Shown: one piece after another, positions 37,099 through 46,616 of the stretch
Position numbering within the stretch: the first letter of the stretch is position 1
How the letters are laid out: each line of letters starts with the position of its first letter
Source of the DNA: Erwinia piriflorinigrans CFBP 5888
Lineage (GTDB): Bacteria; Pseudomonadota; Gammaproteobacteria; Enterobacterales; Enterobacteriaceae
Direction: 5' to 3'
DNA length: 64,000 nucleotides
NCBI RefSeq assembly: GCF_001050515.1
Contig: NZ_CAHS01000014.1
Span: 1-64,000 of the forward strand
Notes under the pieces: model-generated
Seen by the model: only the letters and a program-made list of their open reading frames with translations
Databases searched by the model: none
What the model was told of the DNA's origin: nothing
Program-made: the position numbers and the translations under genes

Positions 37099-38085
37099 GT
37101 GTCACAATTTACTGATAACTTCGCGCGCAGGTTCTATTATCTGCGTCTGTCGATCACCGACGTGTGTAACTTTCGTTGCACCTATTGTCTGCCTGACGGC
37201 TATCAGCCCCAGGGTACACAAAATAAAAGTTTTCTGACGCTGGATGAAATCCGGCGCGTCACCCGTGCATTCGCCGCAGCGGGAACGGAAAAGGTGCGTC
37301 TGACCGGTGGTGAACCGTCAATGCGCCGCGACTTTACCGAAATTATTGCGGCGGTGCGTGAAAATACCGCCATTCGCCAGCTGGCGTTGACCACTAACGG
37401 TTATCGCCTGCAACGCGAGGTGGCGCGCTGGCGTGCCGCCGGACTGACCGCGCTAAACGTCAGTATCGACAGCCTGGATGCCCGTCAGTTTCACGCTATC
37501 ACCGGACAGGATAAATTCGATCTGGTGATGCGTGGCATTGATGCGGCCTTTGACGCTGGCTTCAGCAAGGTCAAGGTGAATACCGTGTTGATGCGTGACG
37601 TTAATCATCAAAGCCTTGATACCTTTCTTGCCTGGATCCGTGCCCGGCCGATCCAACTGCGCTTTATTGAGCTGATGGAAACCGGTGACGGCGGCGCGCT
37701 GTTTCGCCAACACCATATCTCTGGCACTGTTATCCGTGACCAACTGATTCAGCAGGGCTGGGTTTTGCAGGAGCGTGCGCGCAGCGATGGCCCGGCTCAG
37801 GTGTTCAGGCATGAAGACTATCAGGGGGAAATTGGCCTGATTATGCCTTACGAGAAAGAGTTCTGTGCCAGCTGTAATCGTCTGCGCGTCTCGGCCACGG
37901 GCAACCTGCATCTTTGTCTGTTCGGCGATGGCGGCGTGCCGCTAAGAGATCTGCTAGTGCATGACGGCCAGCAGTATGAGCTACAGGCGCGCATTGCTGC
38001 CAGCCTTGCGACGAAAAAACAGACGCATTTTTTGCATCAGGGCAATACCGGTATCACACAGAATCTCTCATTTATTGGCGGTTAA
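37099..38085 (+). CDS. moaA: GTP 3',8-cyclase MoaA
   Basis: Radical-SAM enzyme that rearranges GTP in the first step of molybdopterin synthesis. The SAM cluster is C23, C27 and C30 (CNFRCTYC), a second 4Fe-4S cluster uses the C-terminal CASCNRLR and LCLFG cysteines, and the essential C-terminal GG is present (FIGG). GTG at 37099 is chosen because AAAGG lies eight bases before it and the protein then aligns with E. coli MoaA (328 aa). Longer in-frame starts run into the riboswitch. Confidence 0.95.
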   Translation: MSQFTDNFARRFYYLRLSITDVCNFRCTYCLPDGYQPQGTQNKSFLTLDEIRRVTRAFAAAGTEKVRLTGGEPSMRRDFTEIIAAVRENTAIRQLALTTNGYRLQREVARWRAAGLTALNVSIDSLDARQFHAITGQDKFDLVMRGIDAAFDAGFSKVKVNTVLMRDVNHQSLDTFLAWIRARPIQLRFIELMETGDGGALFRQHHISGTVIRDQLIQQGWVLQERARSDGPAQVFRHEDYQGEIGLIMPYEKEFCASCNRLRVSATGNLHLCLFGDGGVPLRDLLVHDGQQYELQARIAASLATKKQTHFLHQGNTGITQNLSFIGG

Positions 38086-38100
38086 GCTAAGGACTCGATA

Positions 38101-38616
38101 ATGGGCAAAAGTAGCTCGGATTTTATCCCTCTGAACGTGGCGTTGCTGACCGTCTCCGATCGTCACGATGCCGACAGCGACAGTTCCGGCAGCTATCTGC
38201 ATGAGGCATTGATCGAGGCGGGGCATCAGGTGCTCGATCGTGCCATTGTTGCAGATAACCGCTACCGAATCCGCGCCGTGGTGTCCAGCTGGATTGCCAG
38301 CCGGGATGTGCAGGTGGTGTTGATCAACGGCGGCACCGGATTCAATGATAAAAACTCTACCCCGGAAGCGATCAGTCCATTGTTCGATCGTGAGGTTGAA
38401 GGATTCGGCGAACTGTTCCGTATGATTTCCTGGGAGGATATTGCCACCTCAACCCTGCAATCGCGCGCGCTGGCCGGTATCGCCAACGGCACGCTAATTT
38501 TTGCCGTTCCCGGGTCGACCGGGGCCTGCCAACTTGCCTGGGAGCGCATTATCCAGCACCAACTCGATTCGCGTACCCGCCCCTGTCATTTTGTCTCGCA
38601 TTTGAAGAAACCGTAA
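38101..38616 (+). CDS. moaB: MoaB, molybdenum cofactor biosynthesis protein
   Basis: 171-aa MogA/MoaB-fold protein that binds molybdopterin and is related to the adenylyltransferase MogA. The motifs [34 protein letters not shown] and [12 protein letters not shown] are typical. In E. coli MoaB seems dispensable while MogA acts, so its exact role is open. It lies 15 bp after moaA. Confidence 0.94.
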   Translation: MGKSSSDFIPLNVALLTVSDRHDADSDSSGSYLHEALIEAGHQVLDRAIVADNRYRIRAVVSSWIASRDVQVVLINGGTGFNDKNSTPEAISPLFDREVEGFGELFRMISWEDIATSTLQSRALAGIANGTLIFAVPGSTGACQLAWERIIQHQLDSRTRPCHFVSHLKKP

Positions 38617-38617
38617 T

Positions 38618-39103
38618 ATGTCCCAGCTCACTCACATAAATGCTGCCGGAGAGGCGCATATGGTGGATGTTTCCACCAAGCAGGAAAGCGTGCGCGAAGC
38701 GCGTGCAGAAGCGTTCGTGGTGATGCACCCGGAGACGCTACAGATGATTATTGACGGCAGCCATCATAAAGGTGACGTGTTTGCCACCGCGCGTATTGCC
38801 GGTATCCAGGCGGCAAAACGCACCTGGGAGCTGATCCCGCTGTGCCATCCGCTGCTGCTGAGCAAAGTTGAGGTCACGCTGGTCGCTGAACCCGAGCATC
38901 ATCGGGTGCGTATCGAATCACTTTGCCGTCTGAGCGGTAAAACCGGGGTCGAAATGGAAGCGCTGACGGCGGCTTCGGTTGCCGCCCTGACGATTTACGA
39001 TATGTGCAAAGCGGTGCAGAAAGACATCGTTATTGAGCAGTGCCGGTTGCTGAGTAAAAGCGGCGGTAAGTCAGGAGATTTCCAGGCGGTGCCTTATGAT
39101 TAA
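38618..39103 (+). CDS. moaC: Cyclic pyranopterin monophosphate synthase MoaC
   Basis: Converts the MoaA product to cyclic pyranopterin monophosphate. The 161 aa contain [18 protein letters not shown]-type sequence, the active-site region IPLCHPL (about 75) and [11 protein letters not shown] with the catalytic Lys and Glu, then YDMCKAV. It begins one base after moaB and overlaps moaD by eight bases. Confidence 0.96.
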   Translation: MSQLTHINAAGEAHMVDVSTKQESVREARAEAFVVMHPETLQMIIDGSHHKGDVFATARIAGIQAAKRTWELIPLCHPLLLSKVEVTLVAEPEHHRVRIESLCRLSGKTGVEMEALTAASVAALTIYDMCKAVQKDIVIEQCRLLSKSGGKSGDFQAVPYD

Positions 39104-39341
39104 GGTGCTGTTTTTTGCCCAGGTGCGTGAACTGGTCGCGACAGACTGCCTTGAAGTCACAGCAGAATATGCCGACGTTGAAATGCTGCGTCGCCAGCTG
39201 GCGGAGAAGGGAGATCGCTGGGCGCTGGCGCTGGAACCGGGTAAACTGCTGGCGGCAGTCAATCAGACGCTGGTGTCGCTTCAGCATCCGCTGCGCGCTG
39301 GTGATGAAGTGGCTTTCTTCCCGCCAGTAACCGGGGGTTAA
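39096..39341 (+). CDS. moaD: Molybdopterin synthase small subunit MoaD
   Basis: Ubiquitin-like sulfur carrier of 81 aa. It ends with the required Gly-Gly (VTGG), which is adenylated by MoeB and then made a thiocarboxylate. The central VNQTLVS and [10 protein letters not shown] segments are standard. Its start lies inside the end of moaC (8-base overlap). Confidence 0.95.
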   Translation: MIKVLFFAQVRELVATDCLEVTAEYADVEMLRRQLAEKGDRWALALEPGKLLAAVNQTLVSLQHPLRAGDEVAFFPPVTGG

Positions 39342-39342
39342 G

Positions 39343-39804
39343 ATGGAAACTCGTATCAGAGTGGGTGAGGCGCCCTTCATCATGGGGGATGAACATCAGT
39401 GGCTGTCTGCTTCAGACCTTGACGGCGCGGTCGTCACCTTCACCGGCAAAGTGCGTAATCATAACCTCGGCGATGATGTGAGTGCGTTGACGCTGGAACA
39501 CTACCCCGGTATGACCGAAAAAGCGCTGGCGGCAATTGTTGCCGAGGCACGCCAGCGCTGGGCGATGCAGCGGGTGACCATCATCCACCGCATCGGTGAA
39601 TTGTTCCCCGGCGACGATATCGTGTTGGTGGGCGTCAGTTCCGTTCATCGTGGCGACGCATTTGATGCCGCTGAATTTATTATGGATCAACTGAAAACCC
39701 GTGCACCGTTCTGGAAACGCGAAGCGACGGCTGATGGCCAGCGCTGGGTTGCCGCACGCGACAGCGATCGGCAGGCCGCAGCACGTTGGAAAGGAAATCA
39801 ATGA
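39343..39804 (+). CDS. moaE: Molybdopterin synthase large subunit MoaE
   Basis: Transfers two sulfurs from MoaD to cyclic pyranopterin monophosphate. The 153-aa protein has GAVVTFTGKVRNHN, LEHYPGMTEK, IGELFPGDDIVLVGVSS-type sequence and the active-site region LKTRAPFWKRE with the catalytic Lys. It follows moaD by one base and overlaps the next gene by four. Confidence 0.96.
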   Translation: METRIRVGEAPFIMGDEHQWLSASDLDGAVVTFTGKVRNHNLGDDVSALTLEHYPGMTEKALAAIVAEARQRWAMQRVTIIHRIGELFPGDDIVLVGVSSVHRGDAFDAAEFIMDQLKTRAPFWKREATADGQRWVAARDSDRQAAARWKGNQ

Positions 39805-40886
39805 ACCGTTCTTTGCAAAAATTTATCATCCCGCTGGCGCTGCTGCTGGCGAGCTGTAGCCAGCATTCGACAGATACCGCTCCTGCGCAACGGCCCACTG
39901 ATGTCAAAGCGCAAATTACCCGTTTACTTCCTCCGGGGGTGAGCGACCGCCAGGGTTGGGCAGGGGATATTTATGTGGCATTCAGCGGTCAGAATATTCC
40001 TCCCTCCGTCAGCAACCTGTGTGCGGTGATTGCCGTGACCGGGCAGGAGTCAAATTTCAGTGCTGATGCGGCAGTAAACGGTTTGCCGAAAATCGCTTGG
40101 GCGGAGATCGACCGCCGTGCCGGACAGCTGCATATTCCCTCATTTCTCGTGCGTACCGCGCTGATGATCAAATCCCCTAACGGTAAAAGCTATACCGATC
40201 GGCTGGATCACGTCAAAAGCGAGAAAGAGCTGAGCGCGGTATTTGATGACTTTATCGATATGGTGCCGATGGGACAGAAGCTGTTTGGCAATCTGAACCC
40301 GATTCATACCGGCGGGCCGATGCAGGTCAGTATCGCTTTTGCCGAGGCCCATGCCAAAGGCTATCCGTATCAGGTTGACGGTTCTATCCGGCGCGAGGTC
40401 TTTACCCGTCGTGGCGGCGTGTGGTTCGGCACGATGCATCTGCTGGGTTATCCGGCGAGCTACCCGGCGCCACTGTATCGCTTTGCTGATTTTAACGCAG
40501 GCTGGTATGCCAGTCGCAATGCCGCATTTCAGGCGGCGGTGTCACGTCTTAGTGGTATCAAGCTGGCGCTGGACGGCGACCTGATCAACTACGGTTCAGA
40601 TAACGCTGGAGGGACTGAGAAGGCCGTGCGTCTGTTAGGTAAGCGGCTGGATTATAGCGATCGGGCTATACGACGCGCGCTGGAGAAGGGTGACAGTGTC
40701 GATTTCGACAAGACCGACCTGTGGAAGTCGGTATTTACCCTGGCAGATAAAGACGCGGGTAAGACGTTGCCGCGTGAAATCCTGCCCGGCATTAAGCTGG
40801 AAAGTCCGAAAATCACCCGCAACCTGACTACCGCGTGGTTTGCTCAGCGCGTCAACAGCCGCTATCAGAGCTGTTTGTCACGATAG
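39801..40886 (+). CDS. DUF1615-type lipoprotein
   Basis: A 361-aa lipoprotein: positively charged start, hydrophobic core and lipobox LASC with the lipidated Cys19. Asp is absent at +2 (CSQ), so the outer membrane is the likely site. It resembles the DUF1615 family, whose function is unknown. The segment VTGQESNFSADAA recalls the catalytic Glu region of lysozyme-like transglycosylases, an inference only. It shares ATGA with moaE and has AAGGAAA upstream, so it is coupled to the moa operon, an arrangement not seen in E. coli. Confidence 0.8.
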   Translation: MNRSLQKFIIPLALLLASCSQHSTDTAPAQRPTDVKAQITRLLPPGVSDRQGWAGDIYVAFSGQNIPPSVSNLCAVIAVTGQESNFSADAAVNGLPKIAWAEIDRRAGQLHIPSFLVRTALMIKSPNGKSYTDRLDHVKSEKELSAVFDDFIDMVPMGQKLFGNLNPIHTGGPMQVSIAFAEAHAKGYPYQVDGSIRREVFTRRGGVWFGTMHLLGYPASYPAPLYRFADFNAGWYASRNAAFQAAVSRLSGIKLALDGDLINYGSDNAGGTEKAVRLLGKRLDYSDRAIRRALEKGDSVDFDKTDLWKSVFTLADKDAGKTLPREILPGIKLESPKITRNLTTAWFAQRVNSRYQSCLSR

Positions 40887-41231
40887 TGCATATTCTTGCT
40901 ATCATAAGAGGGCAGATAAATTGCTGCCCCTTAATTGATAGATGACTGACTTTCTCCCTGAAAATTATTGATGAAACGACAGTTAAATATAAGTGTCACC
41001 ACTTTTTTTTACTTGTGTTTTTTAATAAAAATACTTATTTAATGAGCAAGTAAAAAAATGCCTTTACGGGTATTGGCCTATTTAAGTGTGCAATCGTTTT
41101 TGTGTAAACTTATGGACCTGGTATGGAAGAAGAGTAGGTAACTGCTTTTCGGTAAATAGTTGTTGAGTCATGATAGACAGATTATTATAGAGATACCCCG
41201 CAGCCAAAGCGGCGGGATATATATAGAATGA
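40887..41231. other. AT-rich gap with a hairpin 3' of the glycosyltransferase gene
   Basis: 345 bp between convergent genes without a reading frame of note. A hairpin with arms CCCGC (41197-41201) and GCGGG (41212-41216) lies 15 bp beyond the minus-strand stop and is a probable terminator for the glycosyltransferase. The AT content rises sharply from about 40960, marking the left edge of the polysaccharide island. Confidence 0.55.
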
Positions 41232-43508
41232 CTACTTTTTGATTTTAATAAAATTACGAATCTTAGATAAATGCCTGCGGCATAGCAGCGATTCTTTTTG
41301 GTGAATCAAATAATTTATCTGCGATAGTTTATCATTCAACGCGTTAAAGCGATCGTTCGCCCATCCATCACGCTGTTGAGAGATAAGAGCATCCACTCTC
41401 TCATGAAGGTTATCCAAACTTTCGCCTATAGAATAGCTGGGTTCGATATGTTCTCGCTCTACAAAAACATTGGTATTATTAGATCTGAGGAAATCATTTT
41501 CTGCCTCAAGTTGATTAATCCTCTCGATAAACGAAGGAATTAATCCTACCGCATGGTTGTATCTAATACTATCATTAGAAAAAGGCCTGTAACTGCGGTA
41601 GTTATTTTTAGATTTGTTACCGCTAATTAGCATCCCTGTTTTTGCAACCCTATACCAGAAAAGGGGTTCAGGCACAAGATTGAGTTTGTATCCTGCCAGG
41701 ACGGCCTTGGAGAAAAATTCCCAATCCTCGTGGCCAATGCCATAGTCTTCAGTAAAGCCACCCAAACTTATGAATGTGTCTTTTTTAATCAGGGCATTAG
41801 CATCACCGAAACAGTTATTAAAACCGGCAACGTTCAAGTCTGGACCTAAAGGCAACCAGCAATGCGTTGTGCGGCGGAATGGGGAAGGAAATTCGTCACC
41901 AAAGATCAGATCGCTTGGCGTAGTCAGTATGTCTGCACCTGAATTAAGCGCAGCGGTGACGAAAACCTCAACCTCATGCGGTTTAGCCACGTTATCATCA
42001 TCCATAAAGAGAAGATAATCACCCGTAGCATGTCGTGAAGCTAAATTTCGTGCTGCGCCTAAATAATTATTTGAACTTCTAATTATTTTCCATTTTCTAG
42101 ATGAAAAATCTCTTTCCAGAAGGTCTAAATACTTTTTGGATTCTGGTAATTTACTGCCATCATCAACCAGAATTACTTCAATATTAGAATAGGTTTGCGC
42201 CTTTATTGAAGCTATAGCTTGGTGTAATAAATGTGCACGATCGTAGTGTGTTATGCAAATGCTGACTAATGGATTATGATGTTCAGAAATCTTTTTAAAC
42301 TCTGTTTTTTCTGCGTTTTCTATAACATTTATCCACGAGTTTACTATTTTTCCTTGACTGCTAACTAACCCCGGGGCACATTTGAATTTCTTAATTCTGG
42401 ATTTTATCTGGCCATATAAGTCATTGGGAGTGGGTGAGAAAAGGATTTCATCATGAAACTCTGCTGGAATAAGCTCAGGAATGCCCCCCACATTAGACGA
42501 AATAAAGTTAACTTTATTAATTAAGCATTCATAAACAGTATAAGGAGAGTTCTCTACTAAAGAAGGTGTTATCACCAATACATCATTTCTTTTTATATAC
42601 TCATTAGCGTTTGTACGGTCGTAGTCTGTGATGATCTTGATTGGAAGATCTAATGCCTCTGTGTTTAGCTTGATATGAGTGTGTGAGTCGATACTTCCAT
42701 AAGGTACGTTCTTTCCGAGGAAGGTAACTGCGCTGATATTGACAATGTCTTCGTCTTTTAAATTTTTAAGAGCTCTAAGGAAAATATCAAGCCCTTTGCG
42801 TGTTTCCAACCTGCCAAAGAAGACTAACTCGATAGTGTTTCTCGCAGTTGACTGTCCTGTGGTTTTCATCACTGGACTTTTCTTATCAAAACCCTGGAAA
42901 GGAGCACAATTTAGAATGACTTCGCTATTTTTTGGTAACTCCCAGTTTTTGCTTTTCATCCAGTCAAGAAGATAGGATGACGGGCTTACTACATGGTCAG
43001 CCATTTCAACGACGGATTTTTCCATGTAATAAAGCTCTAAATGGTTTTGATCGTAGGGTAGCTGGTAGCTTCCCTCATCAGCCCAAAGCGTAGAACTATG
43101 AGCATTTACAATAAAGTAGGTATTCGCAAAGTCTGTACCATTCTTTTTGCTCAAAAGCGAATAATAAAGATCGGCTTGCCATTCACAAGCTATGACGCAA
43201 TCGTAATGGTTCTTTTCCTTGAGCCATAGATAGATAGAGTAACTTTTTTTTCGGAAATAAGGAGAATCGATGTTTATCTCCTTAGTAACGGCGGTGCTTA
43301 GTAAATTAATGTTTTGTTTTTTATAGAAAATTGACCAATCATCAAAACTTTTTTCAGATGATTCTAGGTATTCTCCACATGTATACAGGATATCTACTTC
43401 ATAGCCTTGCCCCGACAGGCAGGCGGCTAGAGAAGTAAAAGCAGTACCTATTCCTCCGTTACGAACTGGGCCTTCTATATCAGGGGTCATTAGAAGAATT
43501 TTCTTCAT
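41232..43508 (-). CDS. Two-domain glycosyltransferase (GT4-type then GT2-type)
   Basis: A 758-aa fusion of two glycosyltransferases. Residues 1-400 are GT-B/GT4-like: NGGIGTAF glycine-rich start, FFGRLETRKG (230-239) and the EX7E donor site with E319 and E327 (ENSPYTVYE). Residues 412-640 are GT-A/GT2-like: VSICITHYDR, VDDGS (448-452) and the metal-binding MDDDN (502-506). The last 110 residues look helical, perhaps a coiled coil. No signal or membrane segment is evident, so it should be cytoplasmic and add two sugars in turn. It is AT-rich, unlike its neighbours, and divergent from a pyruvyl transferase. Confidence 0.88.
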   Translation of the reverse strand: MKKILLMTPDIEGPVRNGGIGTAFTSLAACLSGQGYEVDILYTCGEYLESSEKSFDDWSIFYKKQNINLLSTAVTKEINIDSPYFRKKSYSIYLWLKEKNHYDCVIACEWQADLYYSLLSKKNGTDFANTYFIVNAHSSTLWADEGSYQLPYDQNHLELYYMEKSVVEMADHVVSPSSYLLDWMKSKNWELPKNSEVILNCAPFQGFDKKSPVMKTTGQSTARNTIELVFFGRLETRKGLDIFLRALKNLKDEDIVNISAVTFLGKNVPYGSIDSHTHIKLNTEALDLPIKIITDYDRTNANEYIKRNDVLVITPSLVENSPYTVYECLINKVNFISSNVGGIPELIPAEFHDEILFSPTPNDLYGQIKSRIKKFKCAPGLVSSQGKIVNSWINVIENAEKTEFKKISEHHNPLVSICITHYDRAHLLHQAIASIKAQTYSNIEVILVDDGSKLPESKKYLDLLERDFSSRKWKIIRSSNNYLGAARNLASRHATGDYLLFMDDDNVAKPHEVEVFVTAALNSGADILTTPSDLIFGDEFPSPFRRTTHCWLPLGPDLNVAGFNNCFGDANALIKKDTFISLGGFTEDYGIGHEDWEFFSKAVLAGYKLNLVPEPLFWYRVAKTGMLISGNKSKNNYRSYRPFSNDSIRYNHAVGLIPSFIERINQLEAENDFLRSNNTNVFVEREHIEPSYSIGESLDNLHERVDALISQQRDGWANDRFNALNDKLSQINYLIHQKESLLCRRHLSKIRNFIKIKK

Positions 43509-43630
43509 TGAAAGCTGTCCTAATCAGATATATGCTGCTTTAGCTAAAGGTATTTTGAAAGAAGTCTGTTTACCCTACTTATTCTTATCTTCTATGCAAA
43601 CCGTGGCTGGAAGAGAGGTTTGGATGAAAA

Positions 43631-44443
43631 ATGAACAAAGAAATTTTAACCTTAGATGATTTAATAAAATGTTACCATTCTGAACATAGTATTGTCTATA
43701 AAGCTAACCCCGGTAATGCGGGTGATGGTGTGATCGCTTCTGCGACCTATGACTTTTTTGAACGTAATAATATAACATTTTCTCAGTATGCACGTCATCA
43801 CTCTTACCACAATAGTCGGGATGTACTTTTTTTTGGTGGTGGGGGCAATCTTATTGAAGGTTTATACTCCGAAGGTAAAGACTTCTTGGAGAGCCAATTA
43901 GATAATTTTTTTAAAATAATCATCATGCCTTCTACCATAAAAGGTTATAAAAAGTTTTTTAGCGATAATAAAAATAAGTTAATTGTTTTTTGCAGAGAAG
44001 CAACCACTCTGGAATACGTTTTGTCTTTAGGTTATGAGAAGGGCGTAAATGTTTTTGTTTCTGATGATATGGCTTTTTATCTCGATTTAGAAAAATACCG
44101 CTCCAATATATTCAGTGATAAAAATATTGCTAACTGCTACAGAACTGATTCGGAATCTTTAAACGGCAATATAGAAGTAATCAATCACGATATATCCCTG
44201 ACATGGAATGGAGATTATTGGGATAATATTTCATTGGCTAGAAACTCCACTAGGTGCATGATTAACTTTCTTGAGGATTTCAAGGAAGTAAACACTGATA
44301 GGCTTCATGTAGCAATACTTGCTTCTCTCTTGGGCAAAATTGTTAATTTTTATCCGAACTCTTATTATAAAAATCAGGCCGTATTTAACTATTCCATCAT
44401 AAATCGATATCCTAAAACAGTGTTTATTGCCAGTCCGGCCTAG
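43631..44443 (+). CDS. Polysaccharide pyruvyl transferase family protein
   Basis: 270-aa protein of the ExoV/AmsJ/CsaB type that moves pyruvate from phosphoenolpyruvate to a sugar as a ketal. The N-terminal NPGNAGDG (26-33), FGGGGNLIEG (68-77) and the late DRLHVAILASLLGK (223-236) are family landmarks. AT-rich like the neighbouring glycosyltransferase, from which it diverges across 122 bp. In Erwinia exopolysaccharides pyruvate ketals on galactose are known, but this pair lies apart from any full polysaccharide cluster. Confidence 0.85.
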   Translation: MNKEILTLDDLIKCYHSEHSIVYKANPGNAGDGVIASATYDFFERNNITFSQYARHHSYHNSRDVLFFGGGGNLIEGLYSEGKDFLESQLDNFFKIIIMPSTIKGYKKFFSDNKNKLIVFCREATTLEYVLSLGYEKGVNVFVSDDMAFYLDLEKYRSNIFSDKNIANCYRTDSESLNGNIEVINHDISLTWNGDYWDNISLARNSTRCMINFLEDFKEVNTDRLHVAILASLLGKIVNFYPNSYYKNQAVFNYSIINRYPKTVFIASPA

Positions 44444-44476
44444 ATTTTAACGGGTTTGAAGTTAATAGCTGTGATT

Positions 44477-44505
44477 TATTTCCCTTCACTCATTGTAGGG
44501 AAATA
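44477..44505 (+). terminator. Hairpin after the pyruvyl transferase gene
   Basis: TATTTCCCT (44477-44485) pairs perfectly with AGGGAAATA (44497-44505) around an 11-base loop, then TTTCAAG. It starts 34 bp past the stop codon. Confidence 0.6.
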
Positions 44506-44985
44506 TTTCAAGCTACTGTAATGATTTATTTTATTAGAACATGAAATCTATAATAGGCAATGATTTTCTATATTTTTTCCAACGTAACCGGTCTGGGGCT
44601 ACTTCAAGGTGTCCGAATTTCTTTTCTTGATAGTAGCTTACTATATTAAGACTTAGTTATATCAACGATGACCCCTGAACTTTTTAAATATGTGATTTTC
44701 GGTCAATTTTGGACTGTGGTATTTGCATCCCCAAAGCTGGATTTATAACGTACTGGATAACAAGTCAATACAGCTCATAATGATGATATGAGTCTTTTCT
44801 GTATGAACTTAAATTACAGCGATAAATTACCCTGTTTGTCATCTTCAACTATTTCGTCCGTTGGACCGGACAGATCTCTGACAGTCAAAGTTCTTTTTGG
44901 TTTTAGGAAGTGAGGTTACAGAGGGGTATAAGCCAGACCGGGAAAGGATTACACTGTCTGCCTCATTCATCAAAAAGGGGGCATC
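44506..44985. other. AT-rich gap upstream of ybhL
   Basis: About 480 bp without a supportable gene. Short open stretches around 44690-44770 have no start or ribosome site and match nothing I recognise. Composition returns to the backbone level near 44850. The ybhL ribosome site (AAAGGGGG) lies just before 44986. Confidence 0.5.
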
Positions 44986-45696
44986 ATGGATAGATATCCA
45001 CGTTCTAATGATTCAATCGTTCAGCGTGCCGGCAGCGGCATTTCGGTGTATATGGCCCAGGTCTACGGCTGGATGACCTGCGGTCTGCTACTGACGGCAT
45101 TTATTTCCTGGTATGCGGCCAACACGCCAGCGGTTATGCAGTTGGTATTTGCTAACCGCATCACCTTCTTTGGCCTGATCATTCTCCAGCTGGGCCTGGT
45201 GTTTGTGCTGTCAGGCATGGTGCATAAGCTTAGTGGGGCCGTGGCAACCGGGCTATTTATGCTTTACTCGGCGCTAACCGGGCTGACGATGGCCAGCATT
45301 TTTCTCGTTTATACCTATTCATCTATTGCCAGCACCTTCGTGGTCACCGGCGGGATGTTTGGAGCCATGAGCCTGTGGGGCTATACCACTAAACGCGATC
45401 TGAGCGGCATGGGCAGTATGCTGTTTATGGCGCTGATTGGCATTGTGCTGGCGTCACTGGTGAATATCTGGCTGAAAAGCACCGCATTAATGTGGGCAGT
45501 GACCTACATTGGGGTGGTCGTGTTCGTCGGTCTGACGGCTTACGACACGCAAAAGCTGAAAAATATCGGTGAAGGGATTGATGTTGAAGACAAAGAGAAT
45601 CTGCGCCGTTACTCAATCATGGGCGCACTGACGCTATATCTCGACTTTATTAACCTGTTCCTGATGCTGCTACGTATCTTCGGTAATCGCCGTTAA
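44986..45696 (+). CDS. ybhL: Bax inhibitor-1 family membrane protein YbhL
   Basis: Inner-membrane protein of 236 aa with seven predicted spans, of the BI-1/YccA/YbhL family. The family end YLDFINLFLMLLRIFG and the aspartates near the last spans, which form a pH-dependent calcium leak in the Bacillus homologue, are present. The role in E. coli is unknown. In E. coli it follows moaE directly; here about 5 kb intervenes. Confidence 0.94.
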   Translation: MDRYPRSNDSIVQRAGSGISVYMAQVYGWMTCGLLLTAFISWYAANTPAVMQLVFANRITFFGLIILQLGLVFVLSGMVHKLSGAVATGLFMLYSALTGLTMASIFLVYTYSSIASTFVVTGGMFGAMSLWGYTTKRDLSGMGSMLFMALIGIVLASLVNIWLKSTALMWAVTYIGVVVFVGLTAYDTQKLKNIGEGIDVEDKENLRRYSIMGALTLYLDFINLFLMLLRIFGNRR

Positions 45697-45704
45697 CACC
45701 GTTC

Positions 45705-45743
45705 GGCTGGCACAGAGCTGGAAAATGCCACCCTGTGTCAGCC
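45705..45743 (+). terminator. Hairpin after ybhL
   Basis: GGCTGGCACAG (45705-45715) pairs with CTGTGTCAGCC (45733-45743) with one G-U pair, 9 bp after the stop. There is no T run. Confidence 0.5.
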
Positions 45744-46181
45744 GTACTCTCGTCATACAGTGTGCGACGGTTGTCGCATAACTGCTTACCCACTGACATC
45801 TTCTCCATGCTGCCTGGCAGATATTCTGATTTACAAAGCAGGGCTGCCTCTCTTTTTCTGTATGCTGTCTGACTGCGCCAGACCTTGGTGTTCAGGGCTG
45901 CCCGATGAAATCCACTTCAATTGTGGAAGGTATTGAAACCCTCTGAACAGGCTTCACCGGGACTTTAAATGAAAATCACACGCCTTTTGTGGCATACTGA
46001 TGGCACTCTTGCTTTCAACCAGTGAAAGAAAGAGTGTAGTCTTGGTCACAAAACCGGGTAATGTGCGCGTCCATTTACGCCATTATTCTAAAACTACGTT
46101 AGTCTGAGGTAATAAATACGTTACTGACTGGTTTCGGTAACCCGCTTGGGCGGCCCTTGTTGGGTCTGCCGGGAGAAATAG
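45744..46181. other. Structured gap between ybhL and ybhQ
   Basis: About 440 bp with no gene. It contains two hairpins: TCCAC/GTGGA around 45911-45927, and a longer one in which CACTCTT (46004-46010) and CTTTC (46012-46016) pair with GAAAG (46024-46028) and AAGAGTG (46030-46036), interrupted by a single G-A mismatch. The second lies about 145 bp upstream of ybhQ and may be part of a leader or a small RNA. Confidence 0.45.
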
Positions 46182-46580
46182 ATGAAATGGTCCCATCGTA
46201 TTCAGATTGTCACCGGACAAAACTGTGTACATATTGCACTGCACCTGCTGCTGATCGCAGCGCTGGTGTGGGGCTGGAAACATCAGGCGCTGTTACAGGT
46301 TTGTACTATCCTGCTGGCGTTATACGCCGGTGTGTTTACCGCGATGTTACTTACCCAGCGTCTGCCGCACCTGCGGCGTATTGGCGACTTTCTTGAAGAT
46401 GTCACCACCACCTACTATTTTGGTGCAGCGATGATGGTGCTGTTGGTACTGTCACGGGTGATCCATAATAACCTGCTGCTTGGAGCCTTTGGCGTCATGA
46501 TGCTAACCGGGCCGGCACTGGTTTCTTTACTGGTGAAAGAGCGCGTACAGCCCCAGCCTCGGGGCCAGCGTCCACGCTAG
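46182..46580 (+). CDS. ybhQ: Inner-membrane protein YbhQ
   Basis: 132-aa membrane protein with about four predicted spans. It follows E. coli YbhQ: MKW start, HLLLIAALVWGW, the segment LEDVTTTYYFGAAMMVL and GPALVSLLVKE before a basic tail. Function unknown. GGGAGAAA lies before the ATG. A strong terminator follows directly. Confidence 0.9.
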   Translation: MKWSHRIQIVTGQNCVHIALHLLLIAALVWGWKHQALLQVCTILLALYAGVFTAMLLTQRLPHLRRIGDFLEDVTTTYYFGAAMMVLLVLSRVIHNNLLLGAFGVMMLTGPALVSLLVKERVQPQPRGQRPR

Positions 46581-46584
46581 TCTC

Positions 46585-46616
46585 AGCGGGCCACTTCGGT
46601 GGCCCGCTGCATTTTT
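46585..46616 (+). terminator. Rho-independent terminator of ybhQ
   Basis: AGCGGGCCAC (46585-46594) and GTGGCCCGCT (46599-46608) form a perfect 10-bp stem with a stable TTCG loop, followed by ATTTTT. It begins 4 bp after the ybhQ stop. Confidence 0.93.
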
